A program made the translations under genes and the position numbers. From the NCBI RefSeq assembly GCF_900447535.1, contig NZ_UFXX01000001.1, positions 868,001 to 932,000 of the forward strand: DNA of 64,000 nt, given 5' to 3'. Below, in pieces: positions 42,614-55,906 of this stretch; positions within the stretch are counted from its first letter, which is position 1, and each line of letters begins with the position of its first letter. Origin of the DNA: Dermacoccus nishinomiyaensis. Lineage in GTDB: Bacteria > Actinomycetota > Actinomycetes > Actinomycetales > Dermatophilaceae. Under the pieces are notes generated by a model that worked only from the letters and a program-made list of their open reading frames with translations, did not search any database and was not told the origin of the DNA.

Positions 42614-43111
42614 TCAGCGGGTGGCGTTGCGGCGCAGCCACCACAGGCCGACGATCGGCAGGATGAGCGGGACGAAGCCGTAGCCCTGGCCGAAGTGCGA
42701 CCACACCGTCTTGTCGTGGAAGGCGCTGGGCTGCAGGACACTCCACAATCCGACGATGAGAACTCCGGCGAGCTCGAAGGTGATCGTCGCCCGTGCGAGG
42801 CGCACGGACGCGTGGTTGCCGCGCGCGAGCGCCACCGTCGCGACGATGTAGATGACGGCGGCAAGCGCCGATAGCAGGTACGGCACGGGCGCCTTGTCGA
42901 ACGACTGCGCGATCTGCATGATCGAGCGCCCCGTCGCGGCGAGCGCGAACAACCCGTAGACGGCGACGAGCATGCGCCCCGGCCCGGTGTTGACGCGCCC
43001 GCGCGAACCCGACTCGTCGGGCGTCGGCGGCGTCGAATACGCCGCGCCGGGGGTGACGGGTGACGCGCCGTCAGGAAGTGCGTTCGTGGTCTTGCGAGGG
43101 GCTTCAGGCAT
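42614..43111 (-). CDS. Membrane protein of unknown function (165 aa)
   Basis: A disordered N-terminus (MPEAPRKTTNALPDG) is followed by four hydrophobic helices (for example MLVAVYGLFALAATG, VPYLLSALAAVIYIVATVAL, FVPLILPIVGLWWL). It ends in LRRNATR. The start ATG 43109-43111 overlaps the stop of the upstream membrane gene (TGATG), so the two probably form a complex. Converges on glgX. Function unknown. Confidence 0.85.
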   Translation of the reverse strand: MPEAPRKTTNALPDGASPVTPGAAYSTPPTPDESGSRGRVNTGPGRMLVAVYGLFALAATGRSIMQIAQSFDKAPVPYLLSALAAVIYIVATVALARGNHASVRLARATITFELAGVLIVGLWSVLQPSAFHDKTVWSHFGQGYGFVPLILPIVGLWWLRRNATR

Positions 43112-43476
43112 CAGGCGTGTCCGTTCCACAGTTGCACGAGGCGGCCGATCATGACGGCGAGGCCGACGGCGCCGACGAGGAGCACCCCTGTACCCCAGCG
43201 CGATTCGCGTTCGGCGATGGCCCAGAACCCGGCGACGGGCAGCACGAAGATCAGACCGACGAGATAGGCGATGAAGACGCCGACGTTCATGTGCGGATCC
43301 GCCGAAGCCGACGTCGCGATGCCGACGATCAACTGGATGACGAGAAGAACCTCGATGGCGATCGTCAGGTAGAACATCGGGTTGTCGATCGGGCGTGCGC
43401 GGACGGTGGCGACGAGGGCCAGCAGGGCGAGGACGCACGTCGTCACGAGCAGCGCGACGGTCAACGGCAGAAACAC
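43111..43476 (-). CDS. Membrane protein of unknown function (121 aa)
   Basis: This GTG-started 121-residue protein has four hydrophobic segments: LTVALLVTTCVLALLALVAT, FYLTIAIEVLLVIQLIVGI, VFIAYLVGLIFVLPVAGFWA and TGVLLVGAVGLAVMIG. The compact four-helix shape and coupling with the following gene suggest a two-subunit membrane protein. It is divergent from glgE with a gap of about 105 nt. Confidence 0.85.
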   Translation of the reverse strand: MFLPLTVALLVTTCVLALLALVATVRARPIDNPMFYLTIAIEVLLVIQLIVGIATSASADPHMNVGVFIAYLVGLIFVLPVAGFWAIAERESRWGTGVLLVGAVGLAVMIGRLVQLWNGHA

Positions 43477-43582
43477 CCGAACATCGTAGTCCCGCGGATG
43501 AGTACCAGCCCTACGACGCAGTCGCCGTCACCTCGCGGCGCGTGTCACTGTCCACGAAATCGCCGCCGGGAGGCGGTTGTCG

Positions 43583-45832
43583 GTGGCATTGGGTAGCGTG
43601 ACGGACGTGACAGTTTCTCAGCCAGGTGAGATGCCCCCGTTCCCCGACTCAGAGCCCCTGACGTCAGATCTCACTGCCACGTCGGCCAGTGTCGACGACC
43701 TGGGCGCACCCGCCGCGTCCACCCCGGCGAGTTCCTCGCCCGAGACCGGCCGCTACACGCCCGACACCGAGGAGAAGCGTCCCGAACCGGACGCGCACGC
43801 ACCCACCGTCGCGCGCGCGGATGACGCACCGCGCGGCATCGGCCGCATCCCCGTCACCGACGTCATGCCGATCGTCGACTGCGGCAACCTGCCGACGAAG
43901 TCGGTCGTCGACGAGCCGTTCACGGTGCGCGCCACCGTGTTCCGCGAGGGTCACGACGCCGTCAACGCCTCCCTCGTCATGACGTCGCCGCACGGCGTCG
44001 AGCGGATCGTCCCGATGACGTGCGTGAACCCGGGGCTCGACCTGTGGACGGGCGAGGCCGAAGCCGACCACGAGGGCGTCTGGCACTTCCGTGTCGAGGG
44101 CTGGAGCGACCCGTACAGGACGTGGGATCACGACGCGACGATCAAGGTCGCCGCGGGTGTCGACGTCGAGGTCATGTTCGAAGAGGGCGCCCGTGTGCTC
44201 GAGCGCGCGTGTGCGACCAACACCTACGACGATGCTGACGAGCGCGTCCTGCGCGACGCCGTCACGACCCTGCGCGACACCTCGCGCAGCGACGACGAGC
44301 GTCTCGCGGCCGGCACGTCTACCGAGGTCAAGGACGTGCTCGAGCGGCTGCCGCTGCGCGACTTCGTCTCCCCCAGCCGCGACTACCCCTGGCTCGTCGA
44401 GCGCAAGCTGGCGCTGACGGGCGCGTGGTACGAGTTCTTCCCCCGCTCCGAGGGTGCTCACTTCGACGAGGAGACGCAGAAGTGGGTCTCGGGCACGCTG
44501 CGCACCGCCGCCGAGCGTCTGCCCGCCGTCGCCGACATGGGTTTCGACGTCGTCTACCTCACCCCGATCCACCCGATCGGCGAGGTCAACCGCAAGGGCC
44601 CGAACAACACGTTGACGGCTGGCCCGGAGGATCCTGGTTCGCCGTACGCCATCGGGTCGAAGGACGGCGGTCACGACGCCATCGAGCCGTCGCTCGGTGA
44701 CTTCGACGACCTCGACGCGTTCGTCGCCCGCGCGAACGAACTGGGCCTCGAGGTGGCGCTCGACATCGCGCTGCAGTGCGCGCCCGACCACCCCTGGGTC
44801 ACCTCGCACCCGGAGTGGTTCACCACGCGCAGCGACGGCACGATCGCCTACGCGGAGAACCCCCCGAAGAAGTACCAGGACATCTATCCGCTCAACTTCG
44901 ACAACGACCCGGCCGGCATCTACGCCGAGGTGCGTCGCGTCATCCAGGTGTGGATCGACCACGGCATCACGATCTTCCGCGTCGACAACCCGCACACGAA
45001 GCCCGTCGAGTTCTGGCAGTGGCTGATCGCCGACGTCGCGAAGGACCACCCCGAGGTGATCTGGCTCGCGGAGGCCTTCACGAAGCCCGCGATGATGCAC
45101 AACCTCGGCCGCATCGGCTTCCAGCAGAGCTACACGTACTACGCCTGGCGCCACCAGCCGTGGGAGATCCGCGAGTACCTCGACGAACTCATCGGCGACA
45201 CGGCGAGTTACATGCGTCCGAGCTTCTGGCCGACGACGCACGACATCCTCACGCCGTACATGCAGTACGGCGGCCCGGCGGCCTGGAAGCTGCGCGCGGC
45301 GCTGGCTGCCACGCTCGTGCCGACCTACGGCATCTACGCCGGGTACGAGCTCATGGAGTCGGTGGCGCGCCCCGGCGCCCAGGAGCAGAACGACAACGAG
45401 AAGTACCAGTTCAAGGACCGTCGCTGGGCCGACTACGCCCCCGGCGGGCCCAAGGAGGGCCAGTCGATCGACTGGTACCTGCGCCGGCTCAACGAGATCC
45501 GTCGCGCCCACCCGGCGCTCGAGCACCTGCGCAACCTGCGCTGGCACGGCGTCGACGACGAGAACTTCATCGTCTTCTCCAAGAGCCGCGACATCGGTGA
45601 CGGCGCCAACGGCGGCCAGGACACGGTCATCGTCATCGCCAACACAGACCCGCACGCGACGCGCGAGACCTGGGTGCACCTCGACATGGGCGCGCTCGGA
45701 CTACGCGGGGACGAAGGGTTCGTCGCGCACGACCTGCTGAGCGACGCCACCTGGCACTGGGGCGAGCACAACTTCGTCCGGCTCGGGCCGGACGCCGAAA
45801 ACGTCCACATCATCCACGTGAGGAAGTTCTGA
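43583..45832 (+). CDS. glgE: Alpha-1,4-glucan:maltose-1-phosphate maltosyltransferase
   Basis: This enzyme of about 749 residues extends alpha-glucan with maltose from maltose 1-phosphate. The N-terminal 75 residues are a disordered Ser/Thr/Pro lead absent from most GlgE. Then come the family block [15 protein letters not shown], the barrel with [18 protein letters not shown], nucleophile Asp in [10 protein letters not shown], acid Glu in [12 protein letters not shown] and the conserved KYQFKDR. The start is uncertain: GTG 43583 follows GGGAGG by nine bases; TTG 43577 and GTGs at 43598 and 43607 are possible. treS follows after 2 nt. Confidence 0.95.
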   Translation: MALGSVTDVTVSQPGEMPPFPDSEPLTSDLTATSASVDDLGAPAASTPASSSPETGRYTPDTEEKRPEPDAHAPTVARADDAPRGIGRIPVTDVMPIVDCGNLPTKSVVDEPFTVRATVFREGHDAVNASLVMTSPHGVERIVPMTCVNPGLDLWTGEAEADHEGVWHFRVEGWSDPYRTWDHDATIKVAAGVDVEVMFEEGARVLERACATNTYDDADERVLRDAVTTLRDTSRSDDERLAAGTSTEVKDVLERLPLRDFVSPSRDYPWLVERKLALTGAWYEFFPRSEGAHFDEETQKWVSGTLRTAAERLPAVADMGFDVVYLTPIHPIGEVNRKGPNNTLTAGPEDPGSPYAIGSKDGGHDAIEPSLGDFDDLDAFVARANELGLEVALDIALQCAPDHPWVTSHPEWFTTRSDGTIAYAENPPKKYQDIYPLNFDNDPAGIYAEVRRVIQVWIDHGITIFRVDNPHTKPVEFWQWLIADVAKDHPEVIWLAEAFTKPAMMHNLGRIGFQQSYTYYAWRHQPWEIREYLDELIGDTASYMRPSFWPTTHDILTPYMQYGGPAAWKLRAALAATLVPTYGIYAGYELMESVARPGAQEQNDNEKYQFKDRRWADYAPGGPKEGQSIDWYLRRLNEIRRAHPALEHLRNLRWHGVDDENFIVFSKSRDIGDGANGGQDTVIVIANTDPHATRETWVHLDMGALGLRGDEGFVAHDLLSDATWHWGEHNFVRLGPDAENVHIIHVRKF

Positions 45833-45834
45833 GC

Positions 45835-47654
<1,820 letters not shown>

Positions 47655-47655
<1 letters not shown>

Positions 47656-50600
47656 TGGTCGCCGAGATCCACTCCGGCGCCACGTTGTCACCCGGCAAGC
47701 TCGAACTGCTCACGCCGTGGGTGGCGACGCAGCGCTGGTTCCAGGCCAAGGGCCGTGAGCCGCACCTGCGCAAGGTGAGTGCCTTCCGCTTCGAGGACCC
47801 GGCAGGTGAGGTCGGCCTCGAGGTGTTGTTCCTGCGCGATCTCGACGCCGAGCACGAGACCACCTACCAGGTGCCCGTCACCTACCGTGGTGAGCGCGCG
47901 CCGGAGCTGGAGCACGCCTTCATCGGCACGATCGAGCACTCCGCGCTCGGCACGCGCTACGTCTACGACGGCCCGCACGACCCGGTGTTCGCCGCCGTCC
48001 TGCTCGCGACGATGGCGTCGGGCGGCACGCAGGCCGAGCGCAGCGACGGTGTCGTCGAGATGAGCGTCGCAGGCCGGCCCGGTCCGCAGAGCGCCGATCT
48101 CGCCACGATGCGCGGCGCCACGGTGCTGCGTGGCGAGCAGTCGAACACGTCGATCATCTACACCCTCGACGACGGCGAGCAGCTCATCGCCAAGCTGTTC
48201 CGTGTGCTCAACGTCGGCGCAAACCCCGACATCGAGGTGACGGGGGCCCTGACGAGCGCGGGCAACACGCACGTGCCGGCGCTGCTGGCATCTCTCAGTG
48301 GTTCGTACACGGAGGGGCGTCACTCTCGCGAGCAGCTCGTCGCGGACCTCGCGTTCGCGCAGGAGTTCATGCCCGACGTGCGGGACGCCTGGCGTGAGGC
48401 CCTCGACGCGGCTCGCGAGAACCGTGACTTCACCGACGGCGCCCGCGAACTCGGTCGTACGACGGCGCAGGTGCACCGCACCCTCGCCGAGGTGCTGCCG
48501 AGCGTCGAGGCCGACACCGACCGTGTCGATGCCCTCGTCGACGAGATGCACGAGCGAGCGGCAGCGGCCCTCAACGACGCGCCGCAGCTCGCGGAGCGCG
48601 CCACGCAGATCGCCCACCGCATCGACGCCGGGCGCAGCGCGCAGTGGCCGAGCTTCCAGCGCATCCACGGCGACTACCACCTCGGCCAGGTGCTCGATGT
48701 GCCCGGGCGTGGGTGGGTCCTGCTCGACTTCGAGGGCGAGCCACTGCGTCCGCTCGAGGAGCGCTCGGCACCGGACGTCGCCGTGCGCGACGTCGCGGGC
48801 ATGCTGCGTTCGTTCGACTACGCCGGTGGCACGATCGAGAACGAGATCGCCGGCGCCGGCGGCGACCGCCGCGCGTGGGTCAGCGCCGCTCAGGACGCCT
48901 TCCTCGCCGGTTACGAGAGCGAACTCGGCGCCGTCGACCGCGACCTGCTCGACCTGTTCGTGCTCGACAAAGCGCTCTACGAGTGCTCGTACGAGGCCCG
49001 CAACCGCCCCGACTGGCTGAGCATCCCCGCCGACGCCGTCGGCCGCATCCTCACCACCTCCACCGACTCGTCCGCGACCCACGGCGAGGCGCCCACGATG
49101 ACGCCCGCCGACGAGGACGACGCCGCGCCCACCGGCGCCGCGGAAAGGAGCACCATGACCTCCGACGACAGCACGACGCCTACTCCTGCCTCGATGAGCC
49201 CGTCCGACACGAACGGCGCTCCCCTCGTCTCGACGCAGGATGCCGACGCTTCCGGCGCCGCTCCGCTCGTCGCGCCGCAGGGCGCACCCGCGACGGGTGA
49301 CACGACCGTCGCGGCTGCGGGAGACAAGCCCGAGGCGGCCGCGAGCGACGCGGGTTCTGGCGGTGGCCTGAGCGCCGCCGGTGAGACGAGCAACGCTTCG
49401 ACCACCGACGCGAGCGCCCTCGGCGCCGCCTCGCCCGCCGTCACGCCGTCGCGCGTCGAGGTGAGCGAACTCGACGCCGTCGTCGCCGGTGAGCACCGTG
49501 ACCCGCACCGTGTGCTCGGCGCGCATGTCGAGAACGGCGTCATCACGTTCCGCGTCGTGCGCCCGATGGCGCGTGGCGTCGTCATCGACATGGGCGAGAC
49601 TGTGCTCGAGCTCACGCACGAGCACGACGGCATCTGGGCCGGCGCGATTGCGGGTGAGTACATGCCCGACTACCGCGTCATCACGACGTATGACGACCGC
49701 AGCGAGCACCGCGGCGACGACCCGTACCGCTTCATGCCGACCCTCGGCGAGATCGACCTCCACCTCATCGGCGAGGGGCGCCACGAAGAGCTGTGGAACG
49801 TCCTCGGCGCCCACGTGCGCACCTACCCGAGCATCAAGGGTGACGTCTCGGGCACCGCGTTCGCCGTCTGGGCGCCCAATGCCAAGGCCGTGCGCGTCGT
49901 CGGCGACTTCAACCACTGGGACGGTGTCGGCCACGGCATGCGCACGCTCGGGGAGTCGGGCGTGTGGGAGCTGTTCGTCCCCGACGTGCGCGAGGGCACC
50001 GCGTACAAGTTCGAGATCCTGTGCAGCGACGGCGTGCGTCGCGCGAAGGCCGACCCGATGGCGCGCCTCGCGGAGACGGCGCCCGCGACGGCGTCGAAGG
50101 TGACGAGCTCGCACTACGAGTGGAACGACGACGCGTGGATGACGAAGCGCGCCGAGACGAACGCGCACCACGGCCCGATGTCGACGTACGAGGTGCACCT
50201 CGGTTCGTGGCGTCAGGGGCTCAGCTACCGCGAGATGGCCGAGCACCTCGTCAACTACGTCAAGGATCTGGGCTTCACGCACGTCGAGTTCATGCCCGTG
50301 ATGGAGCACCCGTACCCGCCGAGCTGGGGCTATCACGTCACGAGCTACTACGCGCCGAACAGCCGCTTCGGCGACCCGGACGACTTCAAGTTCCTCGTCG
50401 ACCGCCTCCATCAGGAGGGCATCGGCGTCATCCTCGACTGGGTTCCCGGCCACTTCGCCACCGACGAGTGGGCGCTCGCCCGTTTCGACGGCCAGGCGCT
50501 CTACGAGCACCCGGACCCGCGCAAGGGCTGGCACCCCGAGTGGGGTTCGAACATCTTCGACTACGGCCGCCCGCAGGTGCGCAACTTCCTCGTCGCCAAC

Positions 50601-52163
50601 GCGCTGTACTGGCTCGAGGAGTTCCACGCCGACGGTCTGCGCGTCGACGGTGTCGCCTCGATGCTGTACCTCAACTACGCCCGCAAGGACGGCGAATGGG
50701 TGCCGAACAAGTTCGGCGGCCAGGAGAACCTCGAAGCCGTGCAGCTGCTGCAGGAGACGAACGCGACGGCGTACAAGCGCACGCCGGGTGCCGTCATCAT
50801 CGCCGAGGAGTCGACGTCGTGGCCGGGCATCACCCGCTCGACGGACACCGGCGGCCTGGGCTTCGGGCTCAAGTGGAACATGGGCTGGATGCACGACTCG
50901 CTCGACTACGTCGCACGTGAGCCGATCTACCGTCAGCATCATCACCACGACCTGACGTTCGCGCTCGTCTACGCGTTCAGCGAGCAGTTCGTGCTGCCCG
51001 TCAGCCACGACGAGGTCGTTCACGGCAAGGGCAGCCTGCTGCGCAAGATGCCCGGTGATCGCTGGCAGCAGCTCGCCAACGTGCGCGCCTACCTCGCGTA
51101 CATGTGGGCCCACCCCGGCAAGCAGCTGCTCTTCATGGGTTCGGAGTTCGCGCAGGAGGCCGAGTGGGCCGACGGTCGCAGCCTCGATTGGTGGTTGCTC
51201 GACCAGCCCGCGCACTACGGCGTGCACGCGATGATGAAGGACCTCAACCGCGCCTACCGCGAGCGCCCGGCCCTGTGGGCTCTCGACCACTCGGAGGAGG
51301 GCTTCTCGTGGATCAACGCCGACGACGCGGGCCGCAACGCCTACACGTGGCTGCGATTCGCGCCCGCCGAAGCTGACGGGTACCGCCCCGTCGTCGCGAT
51401 CGCCGCGAACTTCGCCGGCAACCCGCACCACGGCGTCCGCGTGGGCCTTCCCCACCTTGGTACGTGGAACGAGATCGTCAACACCGACGCCGAGGCGTAC
51501 GGCGGCTCGGGCGTCGGTAACCTGGGTTCGGTCGAGGCCGAGGAGATCCCCTGGGACGGTCAGCCGTACTCGGCCGAGATCACGATGCCGCCGCTCGGTG
51601 TCGTGTGGTTCGAGCCGGCGACGCGCCCCGACATGACGCAGGTGGCTGCGCACACCGCTACCGAGCAGGCCGGTGGCGCCGATTCATCGTCCACCGCAAC
51701 GGCACGACAGGAGAACACGATGAGCGACCAGAACGCAGCGACGAGTTCGTCCGACAAGCAGCCGTCCGAGGCCCTCATCGCGGGCGCGCCGCTCGAGGAC
51801 GCCGCAGGCAACCCGGGCGCACTCGATCAGCCGCTCGACGGTTCGCGAGGCGGCGCGCAGGCCGAGGACGCTCAGGGAGCGGCCGGCGACCAGCAGGCGC
51901 GCTCGCGCACCGGCATCCCGGCGACGCACCCCGTCGACCACGCGGACGAGGGTGGTTTCGACGTCGAGCAGACCGAGTCGAAGGCGCACGAGCGTGCCTT
52001 CACGCCGGCCGGCGAGGACGAGACGGGTGACGAGCCCGTCGAGCACCTCAAGGGCATCACCGGCACGCCCGGTGGCGGCCTCGACGAGGACGTCGAGGGT
52101 GGCCGCTGGGGCGCCGACGACGAGGCTCGCGACGCCGCCGACCAGACGCGTCAGCGCGACTGA
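47655..52163 (+). CDS. Maltokinase-glycogen branching enzyme fusion with acidic tail (1502 aa)
   Basis: One uninterrupted 1502-codon frame. Residues 1 to about 470 are maltokinase (Pep2/Mak): N-cap ATQRWFQAKGRE, the kinase HGDYHLGQ (about 338) and the Mg-binding LLDFEGEP (about 358). About 480-590 is a Ser/Thr/Ala/Asp linker. About 600-1325 is branching enzyme GlgB: AGEHRDPHRVLGAH, CBM48 FAVWAPNAKAVRVVGDFNHW, nucleophile Asp of GLRVDGVAS (about 998), acid Glu of IIAEESTSWP (about 1051) and SHDEVVHGKGS (about 1118). Residues 1356-1502 are acidic and disordered. Internal ATG codons with strong ribosome-binding sites stand at residue 501 and residue 1356, just where separate glgB and tail genes would begin. 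Separate proteins, a fusion or a mixture may be made. Confidence 0.9.
49142..49157 (+). promoter_or_regulatory. Internal ribosome-binding site and ATG for glgB
   Basis: GGAAAGGAG (49142-49150) is followed four bases later by ATG at 49155, in frame with the large fusion frame, giving an internal protein MTSDDSTTPTPASM... that would start GlgB with a disordered lead of about 100 residues. The match is as good as any in the operon. Confidence 0.65.
51709..51722 (+). promoter_or_regulatory. Internal ribosome-binding site and ATG for the acidic tail protein
   Basis: AGGAG (51709-51713) lies six bases before ATG 51720, in frame. Initiation here would give a 147-residue acidic, disordered protein (MSDQNAATSSSDKQPSE...) ending at 52163. 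Confidence 0.6.
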
Positions 52164-52185
52164 CGACCCGCTCGATCGAGCGCAT

Positions 52186-52222
52186 GAGGCCGGCCGTACC
52201 CGCCAGGGGTGCCGCCGGCCTC
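52186..52222 (+). terminator. Terminator downstream of the mak-glgB frame
   Basis: GAGGCCGGC (52186-52194) pairs with GCCGGCCTC (52214-52222), starting 22 nt past the stop. No U-run. Confidence 0.65.
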
Positions 52223-52298
52223 GTCACGTCTGCCCCGCCTCGCTCGAGGCATCGGTTCGGGCGTTTACGTCGCCGCTCAAAGAGGGCAGGATGAAGGC

Positions 52299-53945
52299 AT
52301 GAGCAACCGCGCGGGCCAGTTGGCCGAACCTCGTGACCTGATCGACGTCCCCCACCTCGTCACGGCGTACTACACGCTGACGCCCGACCCTGAGAACGTC
52401 GACCAGCAGGTGGCGTTCGGCACGTCGGGGCACCGCGGTTCGAGCCTCAAGACCGCGTTCAACGAGGCGCACATCCTCGCCACGACGCAGGCGATCGTCG
52501 ACTACCGCCGCTCGCAGGGCTTCGACGGGCCGTTGTTCCTCGGCCGCGACACCCACGCCTTGTCCGAGCCCGCATGGGCGAGCGCCATCGAGGTGCTCGT
52601 CGCCAATGACGTCCTCGTCCTCATCGACGATCGTGACGGTTACACGCCGACGCCCGCCGTCAGCCACGCCATCCTGCGCGCGAACAAGGGCAAGGATCTG
52701 ACGAACGGCTCGGGTCTCGCCGACGGCATCGTCGTGACGCCCTCGCACAACCCGCCCGCCGACGGCGGGTTCAAGTACAACCCGCCGCACGGTGGCCCGG
52801 CCGACTCGGACGCGACGAAGGTCATCGCGGCCGCGGCGAACGAGCACATCCGTGACGGGCTCAAGCGTGTCAAGCGCGTGCCGCTGACGCAGGCGATGGG
52901 CAAGGTCCAGCGCTACGACTTCCTCGGCACGTACGTCGACGACCTGCCGAACGTCGTCGATCTCGACGCGATCAAGCGCCCTGGCGTGCGCATCGGCGCC
53001 GACCCGCTCGGCGGCGCGGCCGTCGCGTACTGGGGTGAGATCGCGGAGCGTCACGCGCTCGACCTCACCGTCGTCAACCCGCTCGTCGACCCGACGTGGC
53101 GCTTCATGACGCTCGACTGGGACGAGAAGATCCGCATGGACTGCTCCTCCCCCAACGCGATGGCGTCGCTCATCGGCGAGCGCGACGAGTACGACATCGC
53201 GACGGGCAACGACGCTGATTCGGACCGTCACGGCATCGTCACGCCCGACGCGGGGCTCATGAACCCCAACCACTTCCTGTCGGTCGCGATCCAGTACCTC
53301 TACGGTGGCGCGCGCCCTCAGTGGCGCCAGGACGGGTTCATCGGCAAGACGCTCGTCAGCAGTTCGATGATCGACCGCGTCGCCGATGACCTCGGCCGCA
53401 CGCTCGTCGAGGTGCCCGTCGGGTTCAAGTGGTTCGTGCCGGGCCTGCTCGACGGTTCGGGCCCGTTCGGCGGTGAGGAGTCGGCGGGCGCGTCGTTCTG
53501 CCGCTTCGACGGCTCCGTCTGGACGACGGACAAGGACGGCATCCTGCTCGCGCTGCTCGCCTCGGAGATCAAGGCGACGAAGGGCAAGTCGCCGTCGCAG
53601 CTCTATGGCGAGCTGACGGCGAAGCACGGCGAACCCGCCTACGCGCGCGTCGACGCCCCCGCCACGCGCGAGGAGAAGGCCAAGCTCGGTGCACTGACGC
53701 CCGAGGCCGTCACGGCGGACACGCTGGCCGGCGAGCCCATCATCGCCAAGCTCACGGAGGCGCCCGGGAACGGCGCGAAAATCGGCGGCCTCAAGGTCGT
53801 CACTGATTCGGCCTGGTTCGCCGCGCGCCCGTCGGGGACCGAGGACGTCTACAAGATCTACGCCGAGTCGTTCCAGGGCCCCGAGCACCTTGCACAGGTG
53901 CAGGCTGAGGCGAAGGACGTCGTCGCGGCAGCCCTGGGCAACTGA
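52299..53945 (+). CDS. pgm: Phosphoglucomutase (alpha-D-glucose phosphate-specific)
   Basis: This 548-residue enzyme interconverts glucose 1- and 6-phosphate and equals E. coli Pgm in length. Early [13 protein letters not shown], the phosphoserine loop [15 protein letters not shown], the metal loop DADSDRHGI and the sugar-binding [10 protein letters not shown] are all present, with [15 protein letters not shown] for phosphate binding at the end. The ATG at 52299 ([14 protein letters not shown]) is taken as start. It links the glucan cluster to central metabolism. Confidence 0.97.
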   Translation: MSNRAGQLAEPRDLIDVPHLVTAYYTLTPDPENVDQQVAFGTSGHRGSSLKTAFNEAHILATTQAIVDYRRSQGFDGPLFLGRDTHALSEPAWASAIEVLVANDVLVLIDDRDGYTPTPAVSHAILRANKGKDLTNGSGLADGIVVTPSHNPPADGGFKYNPPHGGPADSDATKVIAAAANEHIRDGLKRVKRVPLTQAMGKVQRYDFLGTYVDDLPNVVDLDAIKRPGVRIGADPLGGAAVAYWGEIAERHALDLTVVNPLVDPTWRFMTLDWDEKIRMDCSSPNAMASLIGERDEYDIATGNDADSDRHGIVTPDAGLMNPNHFLSVAIQYLYGGARPQWRQDGFIGKTLVSSSMIDRVADDLGRTLVEVPVGFKWFVPGLLDGSGPFGGEESAGASFCRFDGSVWTTDKDGILLALLASEIKATKGKSPSQLYGELTAKHGEPAYARVDAPATREEKAKLGALTPEAVTADTLAGEPIIAKLTEAPGNGAKIGGLKVVTDSAWFAARPSGTEDVYKIYAESFQGPEHLAQVQAEAKDVVAAALGN

Positions 53946-53969
53946 GGCTCGGTTCCGTCACAACACGAA

Positions 53970-54003
53970 CGAAGGGCTCGCTCTAGGTGGAGCGAGCCCT
54001 TCG
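53970..54003 (+). terminator. Terminator of pgm
   Basis: A perfect 14-bp stem, CGAAGGGCTCGCTC with its complement, and a six-base loop lie 24 nt past the pgm stop. Confidence 0.75.
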
Positions 54004-54043
54004 CGTCCGTCACCCACCGCCGACAGCAGGGCGGCTACGTGCC

Positions 54044-54076
54044 TGCGTGCAAGTGCACCCGGGGCACTTGCACGCA
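54044..54076 (-). terminator. Palindrome/terminator between convergent pgm and the thioredoxin-like gene
   Basis: TGCGTGCAAGTGC (54044-54056) and GCACTTGCACGCA (54064-54076) form a perfect 13-bp stem with a seven-base loop, 47 nt beyond the stop of the minus-strand gene. It most likely ends that transcript. Confidence 0.6.
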
Positions 54077-54123
54077 AGGGGTCAGTGCGTCGTTGCCAGA
54101 CGTCGCCCGGCCCGCCGGGGCTG

Positions 54124-55221
54124 TCAGTACAGCGCCGACATCAGCGCCGTGCGTGCCTTCTTGACGCGCGGGTCGGTGGCGCCGACGACGTCGAACAGCC
54201 CGATGAGGTGCTCGCGCGCGGCGTTGCGCTCGTCGCCGGAGGTCGCCTTGACGACGTCGACGAGACGCGCGAACGCGTCTTCGACGTGGCCACCGAGGAC
54301 ATCGAGGTCGGCGACCTGCGTCTGCGCGGTGACGTCGGCCGGGTTCTTCGCGGCGGCGTCACGTGCAGCCTGGAGGTCGACGCCTTGCGTGCGCTGCATG
54401 AGCTTGACCTGGCCGAGGGCGAGACGCGCCTCCTCGTCCTTCGGGTTCTCCGTCAGTGCCTGCTCGAACGCGGCGATGGCGCCGTCGTAGTCGCCCTTGT
54501 CGATCGACTCGTACGCGAGCTGGTGCAGCGGCGGCAGCTCGGGCTCGGCCTGCTCGCCGCCCTCAGCGCCGGCCTGGCCCGTTGCGTTCGGGTCGTAGTT
54601 CGCCACGCGGCCCGCAAGACCGTTCTGCACAGCGATCTGGACGATCTGGTCGACGAGCTCGCGCGTCTGCGCGTCTTCGACGACAGGCGGAATCGGGATC
54701 GGCTGGCCCTGGACGAAGGCCGCCGCGAGAATCTGCCCCGGCTGGCCCTGCTGCGCGGCCTGCTGCGAAAGCTGAGCGAAGACCTGACCGATCTCGGGCG
54801 CGGTGTCGAGGTCGGCGACGCCCATGAGGACGCGCCCCTCTTGCGCGCGCACCGCGCGCGCGAGCGAAGCGACGGGCGCCAGGGACGCCGGTTGTGAACC
54901 CGCCCAGATCGCGATGATGACGGGGTGCTGCACCGACTGCTGCACGAGGCCCTGGAAGTTCTCGGCTGTCACGTCGACGACAAGACCGTCGTGACGGAAC
55001 GTCTCGGCGATGACGGCGTCGTCGGCGCCCTGCGGCATGGGGGCCTGCCCGGGATTCGCAGCGCTCGGCGCGTTTGCCGGCGCCGCAGCGCCGGCGTTGC
55101 CGGTCGGTGCGCCAGCGGCCGATGCGGGGCGCCCGGCAGGAGCGCCACCCTGCGGCTTCTTGAGCGAGGACAGGTCAACGGCACCGCGCAGCGACGCGGC
55201 GTTCAACGGCTGATTCGACAT
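54124..55221 (-). CDS. Thioredoxin-fold/TPR protein (YbbN-like) without CxxC
   Basis: This 365-residue protein begins MSNQPLNAASLRGAVDL. After a Pro/Ala/Gly-rich linker comes a thioredoxin fold (about 80-190), where the usual WCxxC site reads IWAGSQPASLAP, so both redox cysteines are missing. The C-terminal half is TPR-like (LAYESIDKGDYDGAIAAFEQALTENPKDEEARLALG). This matches actinobacterial CnoX/YbbN-type proteins, which act as chaperone-like holdases rather than reductases; that role is by family only. Confidence 0.9.
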   Translation of the reverse strand: MSNQPLNAASLRGAVDLSSLKKPQGGAPAGRPASAAGAPTGNAGAAAPANAPSAANPGQAPMPQGADDAVIAETFRHDGLVVDVTAENFQGLVQQSVQHPVIIAIWAGSQPASLAPVASLARAVRAQEGRVLMGVADLDTAPEIGQVFAQLSQQAAQQGQPGQILAAAFVQGQPIPIPPVVEDAQTRELVDQIVQIAVQNGLAGRVANYDPNATGQAGAEGGEQAEPELPPLHQLAYESIDKGDYDGAIAAFEQALTENPKDEEARLALGQVKLMQRTQGVDLQAARDAAAKNPADVTAQTQVADLDVLGGHVEDAFARLVDVVKATSGDERNAAREHLIGLFDVVGATDPRVKKARTALMSALY

Positions 55222-55352
55222 GCCCTCATTGTTGCAGGGCGCACCGGGGCGGGCGACGCATGATCGCGCACAGCGAACACCTGGCCACACGTGGCGAGGC
55301 GCGTCCCTCGGGTCGGACCGTCACTCCGCGGCGGGTCCTCGCGCCCGGGCCG

Positions 55353-55856
55353 TCAGCCCCGCGGGCGCACCATCCGCAGGTCGTACGAACCCGAGGTGTC
55401 GTCCTTGCCGACGCCGTCGAGTTCGAACCCGTGCTTGCGGTAGAAAGCCTGCGCACGCTCGTTGCCGTCGACGACCCAGAGGTAGGCCTCTTGGTCGCCG
55501 AGTTCGCGTGTCATGAGTTCGTGCGCGAGGCCCGTGCCGTGGTGCGCCGTGTCGAGATTGAGCACCTGCAGTTCGACGTCCGCGGGCGCGTCGTCGTCGC
55601 GGGCCTTGCCGATGCAGATCCACCCGACGAGCGCACCGCTCGAGCGGTCGAATGCCCCGACGACCCGAGGCGCCTCGGCGGAGGTCAACCACGCGCGCCA
55701 GCGCTTCGCACCGTCGACGGGATCGAGCCCGTCGAGCTTCTCCTGCGGGATGAGCCCGGTGTAGGTGTCGCGCCAGATCGTGACGTGGAGCTGGGCGAGC
55801 TCGTCGGCGTCATCGCTTGTCAGGCCACGGATCTCGTAGCGCTCGTCGATGGTCAT
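55353..55856 (-). CDS. GNAT family N-acetyltransferase
   Basis: This 167-residue enzyme begins MTIDERYEIRGLTSDDADEL. The acetyl-CoA region LNLDTAHHGTGLAHELMTREL (Q/R-x-x-G-x-G/A) and AQAFYRKHGFELDG are typical. The ATG at 55854-55856 has GAGG eight bases upstream; one eight codons earlier lacks a site. Substrate unknown. Confidence 0.92.
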   Translation of the reverse strand: MTIDERYEIRGLTSDDADELAQLHVTIWRDTYTGLIPQEKLDGLDPVDGAKRWRAWLTSAEAPRVVGAFDRSSGALVGWICIGKARDDDAPADVELQVLNLDTAHHGTGLAHELMTRELGDQEAYLWVVDGNERAQAFYRKHGFELDGVGKDDTSGSYDLRMVRPRG

Positions 55857-55906
55857 GTCGACGTCCTCTCTCGTGGTCATTATCCGCGCCCGGCGAGGCC
55901 CGGGCG

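Noticed and set aside
47688-51653. Minus-strand open frame of 1321 codons opposite the maltokinase-GlgB gene
   Set aside because: It is a shadow caused by strong third-position GC on the plus strand; the translation is Arg/Val/Asp/Leu-rich with no recognisable domain, while the plus strand encodes clear enzymes.
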